In this document: one piece after another, positions 12,602 through 19,175 of the stretch
Position numbering within the stretch: the first letter of the stretch is position 1
How the letters are laid out: each line of letters opens with the position of its first letter
IMG/VR virus record: IMGVR_UViG_3300037247_000847
Location: 1 to 64,000 of that record
DNA length: 64,000 nt
DNA from: a virus
Reading direction: 5' to 3' (one strand)
Position numbers and translations under genes: made by a program
Notes under the pieces: generated by a model
Database searches by the model: none
What the model saw: only the letters and a program-made list of their open reading frames with translations
What the model was told of the DNA's origin: nothing

Positions 12602-12995
12602 TTATAGGAGGAGGAGATTTTTTCCCAACCGGGATAGTCCACTTACGAAGTGGAGGGTAACACCCTACGCGCTGCACGTGACCAATTTTCTTGTACTCGT
12701 TCCACCCCGTTGCGGTTCAAAGCGTTATACCACTTGGGGTAGCCATCGGCCTAGGTCCAGTATTGTTGCCCGTTAATGCTGGATTGACTACCAGCGGCGG
12801 TCAGCAGACAACCCGGACTAAGGTCTCTGGGGATCGTTCCACGTGTGCTTACGCAGGTTCACCCGGCTGACAGCGACTTCGCGGGAATTCCTTTCCCATC
12901 GCTGGGCCTCCTGGGGGTTCCGGCTATCCTCGCCACTACGCGTGAGGGGTGAGCTTTGCGCTTCTTCTCCCAGGGCCGCCCCATTCCCAGAGGCC
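12602..12995 (-). ncRNA. Candidate large structured non-coding RNA
   Basis: About 400 nt without a credible ORF, GC-rich against its flanks and dense in inverted repeats: CCACTT/AAGTGG (12639-12653), GGGT/ACCC (12655-12665), CCAGTATT/AATGCTGG (about 12757-12782), and CAGCGA/TCGCTG enclosing GGGAA/TTCCC (12871-12904). Hammerhead HH9 sits at its minus-strand 3' end and would release it, so I favour the minus strand. Its 3' end reads AAAAAATCTCCTCCTCC, an anti-SD. It is comparable in place and size with large phage RNAs such as GOLLD or ROOL, but I did not recognise either. Confidence 0.5.
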
Positions 12996-13407
12996 TGGAT
13001 AACTAAATTCTTATCTAACTATCCTAATACTATTGTGCGCCCTTTTAGGGACTTTCGCAAGGACTAAATAGCTCCCGAAAAGGTCAAAGAATTCAAGGAC
13101 TTACGGGGCTATTGGCACCACTATCTGGGCTATTGGCACCACGTCCTAACGAATTTTACCACTTTTTGATGGCAGGCAAAAGCGAGCATATTTCAAAGGC
13201 TTAGAAGCTTTTCGGGCTTTCTATTATCCCTTTGTAACCAGAAAGTGTGGTTATTGTGGTAATTAGTGTGTTCTAACTAATACACTAATAAAACACTAAC
13301 CAGCAAAATCAATGGCTTGTGGTAATAGACCACCCACGTTTAGTATAAAAGCCTACGTGGGGCCTTTGCGTCCTACGTTGTCTCAACCTTCATGTCATCT
13401 TGCGACT
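12996..13407. promoter_or_regulatory. Divergent intergenic region with direct repeats
   Basis: AT-rich stretch between the leftward early block and the rightward genes; no ORF. It holds two 16-bp direct repeats (13106-13121 and 13127-13142), a run of ACACTAAT-like repeats (13265-13305), and a TATAAAAG box inside a CCACGT/ACGTGG hairpin (about 13332-13358). These are plausible promoters, operators or origin iterons, but none is proven. Confidence 0.45.
13106..13142. repeat. Two 16-bp direct repeats
   Basis: GGGCTATTGGCACCAC occurs at 13106-13121 and 13127-13142, separated by five bases (21-bp period, two helical turns), which would place bound proteins on the same face of DNA. Confidence 0.8.
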
Positions 13408-13455
13408 GTCAGGGTAGATTTCTCTCCGGAGAGGTCTGCCCTGACTTCTTTTTGA
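13408..13455 (+). terminator. Rho-independent terminator
   Basis: GTCAGGGTAGA pairs with TCTGCCCTGAC around an inner CTCTCC/GGAGAG hairpin and is followed by TTCTTTTTG on the plus strand. It would stop a short plus-strand transcript starting in the AT-rich gap, which has no ORF, so a small RNA may be made there. Confidence 0.75.
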
Positions 13456-13597
13456 TTGCTCGGTGCTGCGGCAGCGGTTAGAGCCGTCCCGAGGGCGGCG
13501 CGCTGTAGGGAAGTCGATCAACCATATTCTAGACAATGCGGTTGCGATGGAGCCGGGGGTTGGTTTCCGGCCTGCAGCACTGAGCAATTCATTAGTA
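13456..13597. ncRNA. Multibranched structured element before terminase
   Basis: A 15-pair stem (ATTGCTCGGTGCTGC with GCAGCACTGAGCAAT) closes about 110 nt that contain two further hairpins, GCCGTCC/GGGCGGC and GCCGG/CCGGC. Long GC stems with G-T tolerance point to an RNA. An ORF can be forced through it, but the codons look unlike coding sequence. Strand and function unknown. Confidence 0.5.
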
Positions 13598-13683
13598 GGG
13601 ACATAAAGAACGTGGTAGCTAGACGGAAGCGATTAAATGGTAATATAGGTAGTACCCTCTCTGTTGTACCCACACGCAATCAT

Positions 13684-13710
13684 TTGACATCAGTAATAGT
13701 CTCTAAATAT
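13684..13710 (+). promoter_or_regulatory. Possible sigma70-like promoter for the terminase operon
   Basis: TTGACA at 13684-13689 is a perfect -35 box, and TAAATA 14 bases later, or ATATCC at 17, could serve as -10. It lies 22-48 bases upstream of the first terminase start codon. Spacing is not ideal. Confidence 0.35.
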
Positions 13711-13784
13711 CCCAACATAGCTAGACGTAGAATGGAGAAGATAAAGTTCAATCTCCCACTCTTGGAGCGTCTAGCTATGTTGGG
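13711..13784 (+). promoter_or_regulatory. 17-bp inverted repeat around the terminase small subunit start
   Basis: CCCAACATAGCTAGACG (13711-13727) and its exact reverse complement (13768-13784) flank the ATG at 13732. In mRNA this makes a hairpin with the first ATG in its 40-nt loop and the second in-frame ATG (13777) inside the stem. In DNA it could also be an operator. Confidence 0.7.
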
Positions 13785-14274
13785 TATGCCTGATAAGGAC
13801 ATTGCTAAGGCACTAGATATTAAACCAGCCAGGTTTAGTAAATATAAAAAGAAGCACTCTTCTATCAGGGCGACACTGCGGAAGGGTCGAATAATATCAT
13901 CAGCTAATGTAGTGGAGTCTCTCTACAAGAAAGCGAATGGTTTTTCGGTTCCTGAGGAGAAGTTGTTCTATAGTGCCAAGTACAATAGAGTGGTAAGAGC
14001 TAATACCCGAAAGTATTATCCACCTGACACTGTTGCTCAGATATTCTGGCTGAAAAACAACTTCCCAGATTTCTGGCGTGATAAGAAGGAGGTAGAGAAT
14101 ACTGGTGGTGTTGGAACAATTCAATCAGTGAAGTTCATATTGGTTCAGCCAGGAACGTCAGGTGAAAAGAGTGAAAAAGTAATTGATGGAGATTTCAAGA
14201 TACTTCCAGGAGCTGGACAAGAGGGGAGAGAACAGCAAGCTGGGTCTGGTAATACGAGTAAGGAAGTAGAATAA
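13732..14274 (+). CDS. Terminase small subunit-like DNA-binding protein
   Basis: A helix-turn-helix at residues 9-41 (MLGMPDKDIAKALDIKPARF) is of the kind found at the N-terminus of phage small terminase subunits, which bind the packaging site and feed DNA to the large subunit. The rest is helical with a hydrophilic Gly/Glu-rich tail. Length is 180 residues from ATG 13732. ATG 13777 has a better SD (GGAG) and would give 165 residues but lose the first HTH helix. Position near the large subunit supports the call. Confidence 0.7.
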   Translation: MEKIKFNLPLLERLAMLGMPDKDIAKALDIKPARFSKYKKKHSSIRATLRKGRIISSANVVESLYKKANGFSVPEEKLFYSAKYNRVVRANTRKYYPPDTVAQIFWLKNNFPDFWRDKKEVENTGGVGTIQSVKFILVQPGTSGEKSEKVIDGDFKILPGAGQEGREQQAGSGNTSKEVE

Positions 14275-14957
14275 TGGGAGATAACCTAGGACGACGACGT
14301 GAGTTTACTTTTTTACCAGATAGTGAGATTGTTAAGACTATGTCTGAGACTATTTTAGTAGTAGGACAAAAGGCTGCTAACCCACCAGTGATGCCAAAAC
14401 CTGATCGCTTTGCTCTGTCCTTAAAAGTTGTGCGGCGTTGGGAAGGTGGTCTAGTTGATCACCCTTCTGACCCTGGTGGTATTACCAAGTGGGGCATTTC
14501 ACTGCGCTTCCTCCGTGCTATTGGTATTGATATTAACGGTGACGGTGTAATTGATGGTAGAGACATTAGGTCTTTGAATGAGAAGCAGGTTGAGAAGCTC
14601 TATCACGATCACTTCTGGTCAAAGTGTCATTGTGATTTTCTACCTGCTGGTGTTGATCTTGCTGTATTCGATTGTGGAGTGAACCAAGGACCAAACCGTG
14701 CGAAGGGGTTCCTCCAGAAAGCTTTGAAAGTCAAGGTTGATGGAAGAGTTGGTCCTATTACGCTCGCTGCTGTTGATAAGGCTGATCCTGCTGAGTTGTT
14801 GGGTGAGTTCATGGTCAGACGAGCTGTACACTATTCTGGTCTAGTAAACATGACCATATTTGGTCTAGGTTGGTTTAGGAGGATCTTTGATATTTACCGA
14901 GAAGCATTGGCTGTATTGAATACTAGTGATAATTTAACAGAAGAGGTGTTGAAATGA
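14274..14957 (+). CDS. Endolysin: GH108 muramidase with an N-terminal portal-derived segment
   Basis: A glycosyl hydrolase 108 (N-acetylmuramidase) core starts near residue 44; the catalytic Glu is in RRWEGGL (E57), followed by DPGGITKWGIS. A peptidoglycan-binding_3-type part (DGRVGPITLAAV) follows. It should cut the host wall at lysis. Residues 14-38 are not part of the family: LPDSEIVKTMSETILVVGQK plus AANPP matches the portal protein of this same phage, and the DNA (14313-14387) is nearly identical to 32921-32995. The start overlaps the terminase small subunit stop (TAATG). Confidence 0.85.
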   Translation: MGDNLGRRREFTFLPDSEIVKTMSETILVVGQKAANPPVMPKPDRFALSLKVVRRWEGGLVDHPSDPGGITKWGISLRFLRAIGIDINGDGVIDGRDIRSLNEKQVEKLYHDHFWSKCHCDFLPAGVDLAVFDCGVNQGPNRAKGFLQKALKVKVDGRVGPITLAAVDKADPAELLGEFMVRRAVHYSGLVNMTIFGLGWFRRIFDIYREALAVLNTSDNLTEEVLK

Positions 14958-15418
14958 CTATAGTGGATGGAATTGCGCGGGATATTGAGAGTATATTTGA
15001 TAGTATCACATCAGATAGGGAGGGATGGGAGCTAATATCTGCGCTACAAGAGGTTGTCGAGGCCCAGGTGAAAAGGGTCGAGGAGAAGGCGTGCGGTAAA
15101 TTCTCCAATCCAGCGAGTGTGAAGTCCTGCTGTCGAGCTACTGTAGTGAAAATAAAAAAGTTTAGTTGTGCTGAGTTGAGAGAAGGTGACGAGATAGTTT
15201 GTGATGACTGTGATGGGCAGATGGTTTGGCGTGAGGGAGCTTGGAGCGTAAATGATCAACGAAGCCGAGCTATGAGATCTTTTACCTGTGATTATAATAT
15301 TGGTGGTGGAGGTGATCCGTGTTGGGTTCAGAGAGGACAAGAATTTGTTTGGAGCCCTTGGTCGGAGGGTTTTCGCTATTGTGTACCACATTTTAAAGAA
15401 ATCTTAAGTGAAGATTAG
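14954..15418 (+). CDS. Cys-rich hypothetical protein
   Basis: 154 residues with at least ten Cys, including CDDCDG near residue 84 and CXYN..CWV later, and two Trp-rich segments. The cysteines could bind zinc or make disulfides. The N-terminal 50 residues are helical. The start ATG overlaps the endolysin stop. The function is unknown; place in the lysis/terminase cluster does not settle it. Confidence 0.6.
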   Translation: MTIVDGIARDIESIFDSITSDREGWELISALQEVVEAQVKRVEEKACGKFSNPASVKSCCRATVVKIKKFSCAELREGDEIVCDDCDGQMVWREGAWSVNDQRSRAMRSFTCDYNIGGGGDPCWVQRGQEFVWSPWSEGFRYCVPHFKEILSED

Positions 15419-15435
15419 AGTAGGAGAATTGGAAA

Positions 15436-15750
15436 ATGACTGATAAATATATGACAGCAACTGAAGTACAAGTCAGGATGAAGGAATCACTCAAACGTTT
15501 TCCAACTCCTAATTTTAATGGTATAATAAATGATATTGCCAGGAGATTACGACGGATAGCTCTTCAAGATGCATTACAAGGTTCATCTCAAGATCGTTTG
15601 AATTATTGTTTCGGTAGAGCAACTGCAAAACCAATTACTGATTTAGCATGTTATGGTACAGCTGTGTATGATCCAAACAAGCTGAGTGAATTGGCTATCA
15701 GGTGGTTCATACGTCTAGAGCGTTTGGCTCGGGGAAAAACAAAATGTTAG
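15436..15750 (+). CDS. Hypothetical protein with a portal-like MTATEV motif
   Basis: 104 residues. Residues 5-16 read YMTATEVQVRMKE. MTATEV.xR is the hallmark of podovirus portals and is present in this phage's portal at 33,226 as MTATEVITRKEE. The rest is helical and ends in a basic tail (RLERLARGKTKC). It overlaps the next gene by seven bases. I read it as a small independent protein that shares one portal segment; chance similarity cannot be excluded for such a short motif. Confidence 0.6.
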   Translation: MTDKYMTATEVQVRMKESLKRFPTPNFNGIINDIARRLRRIALQDALQGSSQDRLNYCFGRATAKPITDLACYGTAVYDPNKLSELAIRWFIRLERLARGKTKC

Positions 15751-15995
15751 AATTTACTCGTCGAAAGTTTATGTGTTTAACTCCAGTCTCAATTGGGGCA
15801 GTTGCTTTGGGAGCTGTGGTTCTGCCGGAGATCACTCCACCGAAACGTAAAGTTACTGAGGCGATGTTAATCGCTGGTCAAAAGGCTGCTAATCCTCCTT
15901 TAATATATGGGCCAAATACTTTCTCAGGTGGTGTTTCATACACCGACTTTGAAAAGATTGGTGATCAATTGTTCTCTAGGGGAGAACTAGAATAA
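15744..15995 (+). CDS. Small signal-anchored protein carrying a portal segment
   Basis: 83 residues from ATG 15744 (GGGGA at nine bases). The N-terminus has a twin-arginine-like signal (FTRRKFMCLTPVSIGAVALG), then residues 37-78 match the portal: EAMLIAGQKAANPP followed by FSGGVSYTD, against ETILVAGQKAADPP and FSGGISYYD in the portal. Differences are largely synonymous at DNA level, so the peptide itself seems conserved. It may be exported or membrane-anchored. It lies three bases ahead of the large terminase. Role unknown. Confidence 0.7.
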   Translation: MLEFTRRKFMCLTPVSIGAVALGAVVLPEITPPKRKVTEAMLIAGQKAANPPLIYGPNTFSGGVSYTDFEKIGDQLFSRGELE

Positions 15996-15998
15996 ACA

Positions 15999-17252
15999 AT
16001 GGATCTGAGTATTAAGGTTGCAGAGATATTTAGACCTCTCCTGTCTCCGTCAAGATACAAAGGTGCACACGGCGGACGAGGGTCAGGTAAGAGCCATTTC
16101 TTTGCAGGAACTGCAGTCGCACTCTGTATACAATCTCCTGGGTCTCGCATCGTCTGTGCACGAGAGGTTCAGCGATCATTGAGAGACAGTGTAAAACTTC
16201 TCGTCGAGGACAAGATAAGAGAGTTTGGAGTTGAGAATCATTTCAAGATCATGTACGATCATATCAGAACTCCAGGACAGGGTCTGATCGTCTTTCAGGG
16301 ACTACAGGATCATACAGCAGAGAGTATTAAATCTTTAGAAGGATTTGACGCTGCATATTTAGAAGAGGCTCACACGATCACCAAGAGATCTCTTGAGCTA
16401 CTTCGACCAACGATCCGGAAGCCTGGATCTCAGATATGGGCGTCTTGGAACCCAAGACTAGCGACTGATCCAATCGATACACTGTTGAGAGGAGAGTTCC
16501 CTCCTCCTAGCTCGATTGTCGTCAAGGCAGACTGGAGAGACAATCCCTGGTTCCCTGAGTCTTTAGAGGAGGAGCGATCCTACGACGAGATAGTCAATCC
16601 AGTGCGTTATGCTCATATTTGGGAGGGTGAGTACGAACCACAAGTCGTCGGTGCACTCTGGAACCGAGAGATGATCATAGCAGGGAGGGTGAATGCTCCT
16701 CCTCATCTCAAGAGAGTTGTGATTGGGGTTGACCCTCCTACATCGTCTGAGGAGGATGCAGATGAGTGTGGGATCATTGCTGTAGGTTTAGGTGATGACG
16801 GACATGGTTATGTTCTAGCTGATGAAAGTATTCAAGGTAAACCTGAAACTTGGGCGAGACGTGTTGTAGCTCTCCATGATATACTCGAAGCTAATACTGT
16901 TGTAGCAGAGGTGAATCAGGGTGGGGATATGGTTGAACATACGATTCACTCTGTTAGAAAGGCTGTTAGGGTCATTAAGGTTCGTGCGATTAAAGGTAAG
17001 GTTCTGAGAGCAGAACCTATCAGTGCTCTTTATTCATTAGGGAGAATTCATCACGTTGGATCCTTCCCCAAACTCGAAGGTCAGATGTGTCAGATTACCT
17101 CAGATGGATATCACGGTAATGGATCGCCGGATCGTGTTGATGCTATGGTATATGGATTAACTAATTTGTTTGGACCTATGACGCGTCGTCCTCTCCCTCC
17201 AGGAGCTTCAAGACCTAGTCGAACGGTAGCAAGAGCTGGAATGAGGGTGTGA
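15999..17252 (+). CDS. Terminase large subunit (PBSX-like)
   Basis: 417 residues, the usual length. The packaging ATPase has Walker A GGRGSGKS at about residues 25-32 and Walker B with catalytic Glu in AAYLEEAH (near 118). The RNase-H-like nuclease has acidic residues in VIGVDPPTS, VVAEVNQGGD and PDRVDAMVYG. It cuts concatemers and drives DNA into the prohead through the portal. It follows the signal-anchored protein by three bases, and its stop overlaps the next gene. Confidence 0.95.
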   Translation: MDLSIKVAEIFRPLLSPSRYKGAHGGRGSGKSHFFAGTAVALCIQSPGSRIVCAREVQRSLRDSVKLLVEDKIREFGVENHFKIMYDHIRTPGQGLIVFQGLQDHTAESIKSLEGFDAAYLEEAHTITKRSLELLRPTIRKPGSQIWASWNPRLATDPIDTLLRGEFPPPSSIVVKADWRDNPWFPESLEEERSYDEIVNPVRYAHIWEGEYEPQVVGALWNREMIIAGRVNAPPHLKRVVIGVDPPTSSEEDADECGIIAVGLGDDGHGYVLADESIQGKPETWARRVVALHDILEANTVVAEVNQGGDMVEHTIHSVRKAVRVIKVRAIKGKVLRAEPISALYSLGRIHHVGSFPKLEGQMCQITSDGYHGNGSPDRVDAMVYGLTNLFGPMTRRPLPPGASRPSRTVARAGMRV

Positions 17253-17446
17253 TGATTAGATCTAAATGTTATAGACATATTTGGACTAAGCTGGTTGCAA
17301 CGGTGATATCACCAGTGTATCGAGAGGATGGGATGATAATTACTCGTCCAAATGTGAGATGTAAGTTTTGTAATGTTAGTTATGATAAGTATTTCAGTGT
17401 CTCTCGGTCTGATGATGATCTTCCTCGTGATACTCTAACAAATTGA
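17252..17446 (+). CDS. Hypothetical small CxxC protein
   Basis: 64 residues. One Cys-Lys-Phe-Cys pair (VRCKFCNVSYD) and an upstream Cys-His pair could bind zinc. The start ATG overlaps the terminase stop (TGATG) and has GAGG ahead. No family recognised. It resembles the small zinc-binding gene at 40.6 kb in overall plan (basic start, then CxxC). Confidence 0.6.
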   Translation: MIRSKCYRHIWTKLVATVISPVYREDGMIITRPNVRCKFCNVSYDKYFSVSRSDDDLPRDTLTN

Positions 17447-17453
17447 GGTGTAG

Positions 17454-17648
17454 GTGGTGTCAATAGGGAAACGTAGTGGTATGAAGTTTATTGCTGAGGT
17501 AAGTAAGAGGGGTAAGTTGTTAGTGTATGAAGATCTTATTTTTGTTATTCGACCTAATTGTCCTATTTGTGAATTAACTGCTGATGGGCTCAGAGAGATA
17601 AACTATGTGCCTCCAAGCTTACTCGCTCATGTTGAGTATGTGTTATAG
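17454..17648 (+). CDS. Hypothetical small protein
   Basis: 64 residues from a GTG start (GAGGTG upstream); ATG at 17481 would give 55 residues. It contains a Cys-Pro-Ile-Cys pair (RPNCPICELTADG) that could be half of a zinc site. Beta-rich N-terminus. Seven bases after the preceding gene on the same strand. Function unknown. Confidence 0.5.
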   Translation: MVSIGKRSGMKFIAEVSKRGKLLVYEDLIFVIRPNCPICELTADGLREINYVPPSLLAHVEYVL

Positions 17649-17740
17649 TGTACTTGCAGTATGCTCCAGTGGATGTTGTGAAGAGGGAGCATTTTTCACT
17701 AACAGAGTGTTAATCCTAACGTGTGCGTGTGAGCGCGTGC

Positions 17741-17754
17741 GTAAGGGAGAACTA
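17741..17754 (+). repeat. 14-mer shared with the GC-rich block at 4 kb
   Basis: GTAAGGGAGAACTA here and at 3978-3991, each preceded by an alternating purine-pyrimidine run. Here it directly precedes the SD of a small gene. Confidence 0.7.
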
Positions 17755-17768
17755 GGAGGAGAGTGATT

Positions 17769-17975
17769 ATGAGGTTGTTTTTCTTTCACAGATATTCTTG
17801 GGACAACTGCGCAATTAGTCTCGCAGGAGGATTTGATTTACGAGTTCTGAAGTGGTGGTTCACCTTTGTACCAAAAGCAATCAAATGGAGTAGACCGAGT
17901 TATTGGTATGTGTCGCGTGATGCTACTCCTAAGACATCTATTGTAGGTAGTCGCTGCAGATATTGGTCGCCGTAG
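17769..17975 (+). CDS. Hypothetical small aromatic-rich protein
   Basis: 68 residues, rich in Trp, Phe, Tyr and Arg (MRLFFFHRYSWDNCAISLAG, later FTFVPKAIKW). ATG 17769 was chosen because AGGAGGAGA lies at proper spacing; the GTG at 17763 touches the SD. The composition suggests an amphipathic or membrane-surface peptide. It is followed directly by structured element E copy 2. Confidence 0.45.
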   Translation: MRLFFFHRYSWDNCAISLAGGFDLRVLKWWFTFVPKAIKWSRPSYWYVSRDATPKTSIVGSRCRYWSP

Positions 17976-17977
17976 AG

Positions 17978-18087
17978 CCTAGACCTATTTTTAGACCCAC
18001 TAGGACATACTGTAGACCAACTTCTTACCTCAGAATAGGGTATTCGCCCTTGAAGTCGTCGTCGTTGGTCTACGTCATGTCCTAGAG
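17978..18087 (+). ncRNA. Repeated structured element E, copy 2 (divergent)
   Basis: Two nested perfect stems (CTAGGACAT/ATGTCCTAG and GTAGACCAAC/GTTGGTCTAC) enclose the same core TAGGGT....CCCTTGAAG as the other copies. The second GGGT arm of copies 1, 3 and 4 is missing. The stem sequences differ from copy 3 while pairing is kept, which supports a folded RNA. Confidence 0.65.
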
Positions 18088-18380
18088 CTGTATAGTTAAT
18101 TGTGGAGTGTAGAGAGCACTTGTGGTTGCGGGATGCTCGTAAGCACGGCGGATGAGGCGGCGTCACTGGCATCGCAGCTTTCGGTTTCGGACGTATCCGA
18201 GTTGTCAGATCCACAGTTACTTCAAGTCGTCGTAAGTCGGCGCCACTGGCGTGTTCTGATGTGGTCTGGTCTGGTCAGCCTTGAAGTCGCAAGTCGTCGT
18301 CGCAAGTCGGCACCCTATCCAGGATCCGTATGCGTATAAGAATAACCAGTTAACGTAAGCGACGCGCCAAAATGCGGGCA
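18088..18380. repeat. Non-coding stretch with AAGTCGTCG-type repeats
   Basis: About 290 bases with several imperfect copies of AAGTCGTCG and AAGTCGGCGCC/AAGTCGGCACC, and short GGTCTGGTCTGG repeats. An open frame exists but is made of these repeats, so I do not call a gene. It lies between element E copy 2 and a minus-strand gene pair. Confidence 0.5.
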
Positions 18381-18418
18381 AAGAAAAACCCCACGAAGCT
18401 TTCGCCGCGTGGGGTTTC
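18381..18418 (-). terminator. Rho-independent terminator (minus strand)
   Basis: On the minus strand ACCCCACG/CGTGGGGT forms a GC-rich hairpin with a CGGCGAAAGCTT loop, followed by TTTTTCTTTG. It ends the minus-strand gene at 18,424. Confidence 0.85.
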
Positions 18419-18423
18419 AAGGT

Positions 18424-18738
18424 TTAGCCACCTTTCCCTTCATCCATTTCGGCTTTCAGGACGAGGCAGAAGTAGGAAATTGCATCATACCACATTCCGT
18501 AGGTGGTAAGAACCGTTTCCATTTCGACGTTCTTGACGACTTTTCCATCGATGACGTAAACTTCGCGTACCGTAACACGGCCAGGGTCTTCTAGCTTTTC
18601 ACCTTCGACCATTATTAACGCCTGACCTTCTTCAATATCCAGCGGAATATTAGCAAGGCCTGGATCGTTTTCGTAAACTAGCCGTGGTTCGCAATACGGA
18701 TTTTGGATATCAATCATGTAGTAGTATCGGGTTTCCAT
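18424..18738 (-). CDS. Hypothetical acidic protein in a minus-strand insert
   Basis: 104 residues, acidic and beta-rich (METRYYYMIDIQNPYCEPRL), with a C-terminal helix. Codons and flanks differ from neighbouring phage genes: many TTCG/CGAA steps and a strong private terminator. It is transcribed against the surrounding genes. This looks like a moron, an independent cassette gained by transfer. No family recognised. Confidence 0.6.
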   Translation of the reverse strand: METRYYYMIDIQNPYCEPRLVYENDPGLANIPLDIEEGQALIMVEGEKLEDPGRVTVREVYVIDGKVVKNVEMETVLTTYGMWYDAISYFCLVLKAEMDEGKGG

Positions 18739-18756
18739 AGCGTTTCCCCTTTCGGG

Positions 18757-18787
18757 AAAAGAAGGGGCGGCGCTAACCGCCCCTTCA
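18757..18787 (-). terminator. Rho-independent terminator (minus strand)
   Basis: GAAGGGGCGG/CCGCCCCTTC hairpin with loop TTAGCG, followed by TTTTCCC on the minus strand, just after the basic gene at 18,807. Confidence 0.8.
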
Positions 18788-18806
18788 AAGGTTTCGGGGA
18801 AACTAT

Positions 18807-19175
18807 CTAGCTAAGGCTTACCCGACCTTGCGAAATTTGCGCCCGGATAAACTTTCGCCGCCCGCGAAACCCCTTCGCCTTTTGCGCCGCCAAACAAGCG
18901 GAAACCGTTTGGCCGGTTTTGAAACAAGGCGCGCGGGAAGGGATTTCTTTTCCCTTCAATACGCGAAGCTTCGAATCGTTACCAAAATCGGAAAGGGCTT
19001 TTCCGCCGCCGGTACGGACTTTTCCGTTTGTCCTACCGTTAGCCTTAGAAGCCTTGCGACCCTTCGAAGTCTTGCGGGAAGCCTTGGCGGTCCGCTTAAC
19101 GGCCTTGCGGCCCCTTTGCGCCTTTGCCTTCGCCTTGGAAGGCTTGCGGGTTTCGGTTTTGGTTTTGGTAGTCAT
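18807..19175 (-). CDS. Histone H1-like basic protein in the minus-strand insert
   Basis: 122 residues. The first 65 are a Lys/Ala/Arg-rich disordered tail (KTETRKPSKAKAKAQRGRK), like bacterial H1-type DNA-condensing proteins. The C-terminal half is more ordered (FKTGQTVSACLAAQKAKGF, RRKFIRAQISQG). It probably binds DNA or RNA. It has its own terminator and the same foreign composition as its partner gene. Confidence 0.65.
   Translation of the reverse strand: MTTKTKTETRKPSKAKAKAQRGRKAVKRTAKASRKTSKGRKASKANGRTNGKVRTGGGKALSDFGNDSKLRVLKGKEIPSRAPCFKTGQTVSACLAAQKAKGFRGRRKFIRAQISQGRVSLS

Noticed and set aside
13456-13731. N-terminal extension of the small terminase in the longest frame
   Set aside because: The frame crosses a multibranched inverted repeat with non-coding character, and ATG 13732 or 13777 fits better.
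18100-18339. 79-residue open frame on the plus strand
   Set aside because: It is made of AAGTCGTCG-type repeats, has no SD and overlaps a structured repeat region.
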